From: Pezicula radicicola
Lineage: Eukaryota; Ascomycota; Leotiomycetes; Helotiales; Dermateaceae
Assembly: GCA_003008705.1 (NCBI GenBank)
Contig: PDUO01000013.1
Location: forward strand, 20,702-84,701
DNA: 64,000 bases
Direction: 5' to 3'
Shown here: positions 58,075-64,000 of the stretch, piece after piece
Layout of the letters: each line of letters opens with the position of its first letter
How positions within the stretch are numbered: position 1 is the stretch's first letter
Notes under the pieces: model-generated
The model's input: only the letters and a program-made list of their open reading frames with translations
Told to the model about the DNA's origin: nothing
Database searches by the model: none
Translations under genes and position numbers: made by a program

Positions 58075-59170
58075 CAGCAGCGAGTAGACCACGAAATGCG
58101 CCCGGAAGCGCACCCGTGCGACGAAACTTGGCGTGACGAGGGGGGTGAATACAAACAACCCTGACGCTGCAATAATGCGATAGGAACTGGGACTGCCGGG
58201 GCTGCAGTTGTGGTGGGGTATTGCGTATTGCGTATTGCGTCTGAAGGGATATACTGTATTCGCCTGGATGTTTATAATATTAATGGAAAGGATGGGTTTC
58301 ACAAGGCTATGTAGCTGAAAGTGAAGGAACGAGTGGAGGTTCAAGTGGAATGCTTTCGAGGCCTAGGACAAGAATCTTGTGAAAGCTTGCTGTGGCTGAG
58401 GGACACTCATACGCAGTACCGGTACGAGGAAGTAAGAGCGGACTCGCCATCTCCCGGATCAGGTTTCCTTCGGGGGAACTTTACGGGTAAAGCTCGATGT
58501 TCCTTGAATAATAGATGTCGCTCGGAGAGTTTGGCTGGTTGTTGTTGTTTCGTGGAGCGCAAGATTCGAACTTGTAGTTACAGCGATGACGTATGTTAAA
58601 TATTCAGTGGTCCGGGAATCCAACAACCTCGCAATACAGAACGTGGGGGGTTTTTGGCGAGCTGTAGGAATGACTCCATTATATATCATGGTATTAACTG
58701 AAATGCAATAACGAAACAAGTGCACCATTAAAAGCCTCAGAAAGTCGTTTTCACTGCTGAATTACAATTACACACCTTACATAGCTTAGCTTGCACCTCT
58801 ACAAGGCAACTCAGTAGACAGTAGGAGTCAACCTGGAAGATTGAAGCAGAGGCTTCAGAATTATTCGTAATTTTCATGGTCTGTGTATACAAGATCCCCT
58901 CCAGCTCACAACGCCAGGGATTTTAATCTCTCCTCCTATGATTTAAATCTTCGCTCTATCTTTAATGAGCAAAAGAAGGGGTCTATTAATGCCCATATGC
59001 ATAACCCTCTCCTGTAGAATGGTAATCGTCTTTCCCCATGGGTATCTCGAGATGAAGACTGTGCCTTGGTGAAATGGTATCTTGGTCATGAAATGCTTCA
59101 CTGAATTCGGTTTGGTGCCTCACGGCCCAAATCGGATTGAAATCGATAGTGGATTTCTGCCAGCAGCGTC
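58075..59170. other. Intergenic, no gene seen
   Basis: About 1.1 kb between two minus-strand genes. A T-arm-like sequence near 58560 on the minus strand has no matching acceptor stem, so no tRNA is called. The region holds the promoter of the IQ gene and the 3' UTR of the alcohol phosphotransferase. Confidence 0.35.
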
Positions 59171-60643
59171 TTAGTCTGCCCTTCTCTTTCCGTTCGTGAA
59201 GCCATTGGGAGTCTTGGACTGTCCGTTTGCAGCCTTGGCCTTCTCCTGATTTGCAATAATCTTTTCGTATGGAATGGTCAAGCAGTTAATTCCCAAGTAT
59301 CCGCAGATGCTGTTGATGACCAAAAATGCCCATCTGAAGTAAACAATTACGGCAAAGACGAAGTACCCGCGGAGGTACCAGAGCTCAACAAAGTTGCTGA
59401 CTGCTGGGAGTCCGAGTCGAGGAAGGTTGCCGAGAACAGCTCCCCCGACCAATGGCCACAGCATAACAGTCCAGTATGGGAAAGGCTGGCGGGTGAGATG
59501 AGCAAGAATGATTTTGGTCGTCATTCTTCCGAATACAAACGACATGGTGACGCAGAAAAGCACAAGCCTGTTGTCCTTCATTAAAGTCGAGTACGGGGAG
59601 AAGAGCCATGCCCCGATGGAAGCTGTAAACACAGCCATAGGAGTCCACTCCAAGAACACTGGCATGACTGGTAGCTTATCCCGCCTTCTGGCTTTGACAA
59701 CATTGACAACGCAGAACGGCATATGAACTACAAAGAGCGTGAACAATAAAATGGGAACCCAGAGGTCTCTCACTGAGTAGGAGCCAAAGAACTCATGGTA
59801 TCCAAAGAAGTAGTGGTGTCCGACAAGATCTGTAATACGATGGGTCCATATCTCTGGTCCGTAGTATCCTGAAAGAAGCATGATGGTGCAGGCGAGAATC
59901 AGTCCTTCTGTAGGACCATTGAAGACTCCTAGATACAGTGTGTGTGTGTGGTAGGTTTCCCATGTGGAGAAAAACATTGGCAGACATGGGATCAACGCGG
60001 TGAAAATACCCGACTTCGATGTGCCCAATCCCATAGCCGCCGTCTCGCACAGACTTGCCAAAGTGCAGTTCAGGGAATCGATGCCGTGGTCAAATAGTTC
60101 TCCAAGTCCGCTCGAAGTTCCGGTTCGTCGTGCTTGTTTCCCATCCACATTGTCCATCGTTGAGTACATCCACAAGCCGAACGCGAAGCTGTAGTACAGC
60201 CATGAGGGACCCTATTTCTACACATCAGCCTAGTTTCATCTACAAATTGGGTACACACGTACAGGTCCGACCAAATCCGGCATCCATATTTCCAAGCAGA
60301 TCACATTCGAAAGGATGAAAAAGAATCCCAACAAAGTGACCATGTTTGGCGCTAGCCATAATGGCAGTAATTCCACGAAGGCATTCCACTAAAATTCCCT
60401 TCAGCATATGTTCTAGCAAATCATGGCAGTATATGTTTGCCTACATAATGCTTGAGGATATAATTCGAAATGAAGGATTTGTCGACGCTAGAGTACTTGT
60501 ACGATTTCAAGTGGATGAGCGCGTCCTCAGACACGCACTCGTGTGCGGCTTCTTCTGCATAGTGCAACGTGGTTAGGGACATGCTCTCGATAGATAGAGA
60601 TACAGTGATAAGTTGTGGGGTACGTACTCTTGCTGGGAGCCAT
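59171..60643 (-). CDS. sn-1,2-diacylglycerol cholinephosphotransferase/ethanolaminephosphotransferase
   Basis: Four exons, complement join(60643..60628, 60554..60445, 60388..60263, 60211..59171), give 430 residues. The enzyme performs the last step of the Kennedy pathway, transferring phosphocholine or phosphoethanolamine from its CDP derivative to diacylglycerol. The CDP-alcohol phosphotransferase signature DGX2ARX8GX3DX3D is complete: DGKQARRTGTSSGLGELFDHGID. The preceding segment YWNAFVELLPLWLAPNMVTLLGFFF is also typical. About eight hydrophobic segments follow, so it is an ER/Golgi membrane protein. Yeast has two paralogues, CPT1 and EPT1, and sequence alone cannot assign one. The first exon is only 16 nt and encodes MAPSK. 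Its splice to exon 2 restores KKEAAHECVSEDALIHLKSYKYSSVDKSFIS, which is conserved. The C-terminus is basic (NGKRRAD). Confidence 0.93.
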
Positions 60644-61876
60644 ATTGGGAGTCGTGGGAGTAGTTACGGGCAGTGGCAGCAAATCCTGTTCTCTCGAACT
60701 TTTGCCCTTTATATCTAGTGGCCGAATTTTGATGGATGAAGCGGATACGCTCCGGCCTCGGCGAATGCGCTACTGTAGGTAAGACAAATAGTTGCACAAA
60801 AGGATAAGACAGCACAGGAGGCTAGTGATGTTAAAGCTGGTGTTGACTTTTGAGGAGGTGGAGAGTAACGGTCTATTTCAACAATTTCTTGCATGGGCCA
60901 GATCTCGCTGGAGTGCTCGGCTGCCTTCAGGGTTGCTGGCTGCATTTGGCATCTGAAGAACCTGGAAACGCAGAAGCGAAAGAACCCCTGAAAGGGGAGC
61001 ATGCAACGCGTCATCCTGGCAACCACTCATGGGGACTCGCAAATGATCTGACTCTAAAAGGTTAAATGCACGTACTGTACTGTATGTAGAACTACAAGAT
61101 TAACAAGAAAGACTGGTACATTTAACAAACCACGTTCTTTCATCTCAGCTGATGGCATCATACAACTGCTGGATGTTGTTCTGAACCTCTGGCATCAACA
61201 CCACATGCTTAACGACGCACCCGAGAGCTCTAGAGAAAAGGATCATGAGATACCTCGGCCTATGTATTAGTCCATGTTCATCATGTAGAGTGGCACACTC
61301 TTCGCCATGCTCGAGCAATGGTATCGTGAGAAGGGAAGAGGAGACGATGCGGGGGAGAGACATGTCTAAGTCCAGCAAAAGCCAGTGATTCTCGTAGATG
61401 GTGCTCCTCCGACTCCTAGTGGCGGATGTGTTGAATTTTGACGGAAGAAAAGAACATGTGGAGTTACTCAGACAAACAAAGTCAGCTACTGGGAAACTCG
61501 GTGGTTAAGTATTGACCAACAAGATACTTCCTTCCTGAAATGTGGCTTACCTCCTTACCTTCACGTAATAGTGGCACTGGAGCATGAAAGGGAAATCGCG
61601 GTACCAATTCTGATTGTATTCAGATAAGTGTGAGGTCTATAGACCCCCAAGTACCCAATCTACTCCACGTCTGTCATCTATATTACTATTAGGAGGTAAG
61701 TCTCCAAGTCGCCCATAATCCCAATCATAACCCCCCATAATGCCCATTACTTTTAAAGGAGTGATTCGCTGAAATGCAAGACAGTCAACGCTAAAAAAGA
61801 CAAAGCATCCTCCCATAATGAATCCCGATTGAGTGACCGAAGCCACCAGGAGATACTCAAAGCCTTGAGTACTACC
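60644..61876. other. Intergenic, no gene supported
   Basis: About 1.2 kb. Frames at 60715-61026 (-), 60850-61065 (+) and 61145-61378 (-) have no recognisable motif and are not called. The left part includes the phosphotransferase promoter; the right part is the 3' flank of the next minus-strand gene. Confidence 0.35.
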
Positions 61877-62607
61877 TTACATAACCAATGCAAATCCAGC
61901 AAAGATACTGACGAAGACGATACCCAGACCATAGCTCCTACCAAGATCGAGTGCAGCATCAGAGCCACTCTTGGTGTCGCTGCTGGAAGCAGATGTGGTG
62001 GCAGCTCCTCCAAGACCTGTGTATACAACCGCGCCAGACGAAGTGCTTCCTGCTCCAGTGCCCGTAGCAGTCATAGTGCTAGAGGTTGTGGTGTTAACTC
62101 GGGTAGGGTTCTGAGCTCCACAAGGGTGGTCAGCTCTGCAAGCACTCTGGCATGTAGAATCGCCGTTGCATGCAGTAACACACTCGTTGCCGTACTCTGT
62201 GCAGATAAAGTATGGAAGGGTCTGGGAGAATTCGGAGGCGTTAGGTGAAAGGCCGTTGCCACAAACGCAATCGTATGTTAAAGTGGTCTATGAATTGTAA
62301 GCTTCCTTCTACAAATAGTCGATCCTGGTTGGCAACTTACAGGATCACAGTCGTTGGCTGAAGTGGTGGATGAACTGCCGCCAGTGTTCTGGAGACAGAG
62401 CAATGGGCATGATGTGAGTTGCGATTGGCACCAACCAGCTAACAGATGTCAGTGACCAGTTTTCGGGAATGTGGAACGGATCCCAAAAAAAAAAAACCCA
62501 CTTCGTGTAGCCAAAGGAACATTGTCTGGATCGATTGTGTATTGAGCTCGTACACCAATGAAAAAGGCCGTGGCCACGATGACGATGGAGTTCTTGATGG
62601 ATGGCAT
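61877..62607 (-). CDS. GPI-anchored cysteine-rich cell-surface protein (DUF7707-like)
   Basis: Three exons, complement join(62607..62502, 62438..62341, 62287..61877), give 204 residues. A signal peptide (NSIVIVATAFFIGVRA) is followed by QYTIDPDNVPLATR. Next comes a compact region of 10 cysteines: GWCQSQLTSCPLLCLQ, CDPTTLTYDCVCGNGLSPN, YFICTEYGNECVTACNGDSTCQSACRADHPCGAQNPTR. This pattern is common in fungal GPI-anchored proteins carrying the DUF7707 module, similar in spirit to CFEM. A Ser/Thr/Gly-rich stalk leads to a hydrophobic C-terminus (YGLGIVFVSIFAGFALVM) that should direct GPI attachment. The donor of intron 1 (GTGGGT) is directly followed by a run of 12 T. The stop codon is at 61877-61879. 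The protein probably sits in the plasma membrane or cell wall. Confidence 0.85.
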
Positions 62608-64000
62608 GGTTCGATGTTTGGATAATTTGCTGGGTGATACCGAAGATGAGATTTATGAATTATGGATCAATGATTCAAGCTCAATTGTGGATTGAAGCTG
62701 TAGAAAAGGATTCTGTCAGTTTTATGGTGAATCGGTTGTGTAAACAAATCTTTTGGGTGGCAGGGTGATGATTTGGAAATGGACGAGAAGAAGGAGGGCT
62801 TTAATAGACTTTTGGGAGCATACCTGTGGCTATTCTGGGCAGCGACGACAAAGCTAACGAGAAACGACAGAGGTGGAAGGAACTCAACAAGTGAATGCGA
62901 GCTACTTTCGAAACTTATTCCGTTCAGAGTAAGAGCGAATGTGGTGGAGATTGATGTAGAAGCAAGACCAACTCAGAGTTTTGTAGTGACCGTGGAAACA
63001 GGAAAGTCAAGAAGAGGAGGAACGAGGGAGGTTGAGGACTTTATGAAGCTCTCACTATCACCGACCTCGTCTCCAGGACAAATGTTATGCACGGCCATTC
63101 TGCAAGGATAAGAGGCTAAAATTTAGGGTTACAACAAGCTACTCCATATCAAGAGCAAGTAGACCAATGAGAAAGGTCAATTGAATACGGAGCACGGTAG
63201 TACAAGATCGGGTGAGACTGGGGGTGGGAGGAATATCGATTCTGGCCGGGAGGCCGTGTGCCATCTTTAGAACATCTTGCCTTTGAACTACTTGAATACC
63301 GCTCGTGTTGAGAGCACATGCTTGGAAATAGCCCCTCTTTTGCCACCACGTACATACGGTACATATCTGTACGAGACTGAAACTGGTAAGAATCTGGCAG
63401 AAAGGGGGGGGGGAAGAGGAGGTCAGAGACGAGAGATCGAGATGCTTTGGCGTGAACTGGCAAAAAATAATGGCTGGGATATCCGGGAGCTGTCAAAGAA
63501 TCATCAATTTTGGCGCCTTTGGCGATGCACCGACACAACCCATGCGAAGTGCTTACTTAGTCTTAGAGCATCACGCCCAAGCCCTCCCCCGGTCAGATCT
63601 CCACAGAGCGAGGAGAGGCTCCGCTAACCTTGAGTTTACCGCACCATACCTACCCAAAATCAACCCACGTTGCTCGGCCAGTACGGTACGAATGAAATTA
63701 TCCCGCTCAAGCCATTTATTGAAGATTTGCAGATTTTCAGAGCTATTTTACATGCCTGTTGTCTCCTGGACAGTAGTCACCATGATCACAGTAATGATGG
63801 GCGTATTGAATTCATACAGTGCATAGAAATTATACCTTACCTTACTGGCCTTACCTTATCTTATTACTGTATTACTACTGTACTTACCAACCTCTCTCGC
63901 CTCAGTCGTGGTGGTGCGTCGACACTACCAGCCTACCACTCGGGTCTTTGTGTAAAAGTCCGAGAGAACAAAGTACGCAAGGAAGGGGGACAGGGATCTG
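62608..64000. other. Right end of the window, no gene supported
   Basis: About 1.4 kb. It begins with the promoter of the GPI-anchored gene. The 112-codon frame at 62773-63111 and the frames at 63149-63538 (-), 63277-63627 and 63452-63826 overlap one another and show no recognisable motif. Near 63833-63890 there is a low-complexity stretch of TTACC/TTATT-like repeats. A gene could begin beyond the window. Confidence 0.35.

Noticed and set aside
58553..58640. tRNA-like T-arm on the minus strand (AAGTTCGAATCTTG)
   Set aside because: No 5' acceptor strand pairs with the sequence after the T arm, and no D arm or anticodon stem forms at the right distances.
61145..61378. 77-codon minus-strand frame with hydrophobic segments
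   Set aside because: Too short, no signal peptide, no recognisable motif and no splice extension that improves it.
62773..63111. 112-codon open frame on the plus strand
   Set aside because: No recognisable domain, no signal peptide and no homologous feel; it lies in the upstream region of a divergent gene. Chance ORF is more likely.

Overview
This window comes from the nuclear genome of a filamentous ascomycete (Pezizomycotina), most likely a member of Leotiomycetes. The class assignment is inferred from overall protein character and gene style, not from a search. The eukaryotic origin is certain. Almost every gene is split by short GT-AG introns with CTAAC/CTGAC-like branch points. The protein set is eukaryotic (RPB1, SIN3, COMPASS SWD1, THG1, UTP11), and there is an intron-bearing nuclear tRNA-Ala. 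I rebuilt the gene models exon by exon; each closes to a whole number of codons.

Layout. 1-400 is an extremely AT-rich block, probably old repeat DNA. 0.9-5.2 kb holds a SAM-dependent methyltransferase and a binuclear zinc-cluster transcription factor. 6.8-12.1 kb is a seven-exon hybrid histidine kinase. 12.1-14.4 kb is gene-free and carries two fold-back (MITE-like) elements. 14.4-18.6 kb carries a CPA2-type Na+/H+ antiporter, the G-patch ribosome-biogenesis protein TMA23 and the tRNA-His guanylyltransferase THG1, whose 3' end is partly duplicated. 18.8-21.1 kb holds tRNA-Ala(CGC), a minisatellite and a decayed tandem duplication. 21.1-24.6 kb holds LYS1 with a Gcn4/CpcA-type site upstream, divergent from a secreted fasciclin-domain protein.

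24.6-37.2 kb carries two large transcription genes in convergent orientation, SIN3 (+) and RPB1 (-). A third fold-back element lies between RPB1 and SWD1. 39-48.7 kb contains SWD1, a conserved fungal protein of unknown role, UTP11, CMC1 and a SET-domain protein. 49.7-64 kb contains a mitochondrial membrane protein of unknown function, a Vps3844-family membrane protein, a DsbA-like thioredoxin-fold protein, an IQ-motif protein, a Kennedy-pathway alcohol phosphotransferase (CPT1/EPT1 type) and a GPI-anchored cysteine-rich cell-surface protein.

Most genes are independent housekeeping units, with several divergent pairs sharing promoters of about 270-350 bp. There is no convincing secondary-metabolite cluster. 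The most interesting signals are a coding-like cysteine-rich alternative terminal exon hidden in a long SIN3 intron, a dispersed 18-bp minisatellite family seen at four intergenic loci, three fold-back elements, the THG1 tail duplication, and a 22-nt last exon of RPB1 that encodes the final CTD heptad.
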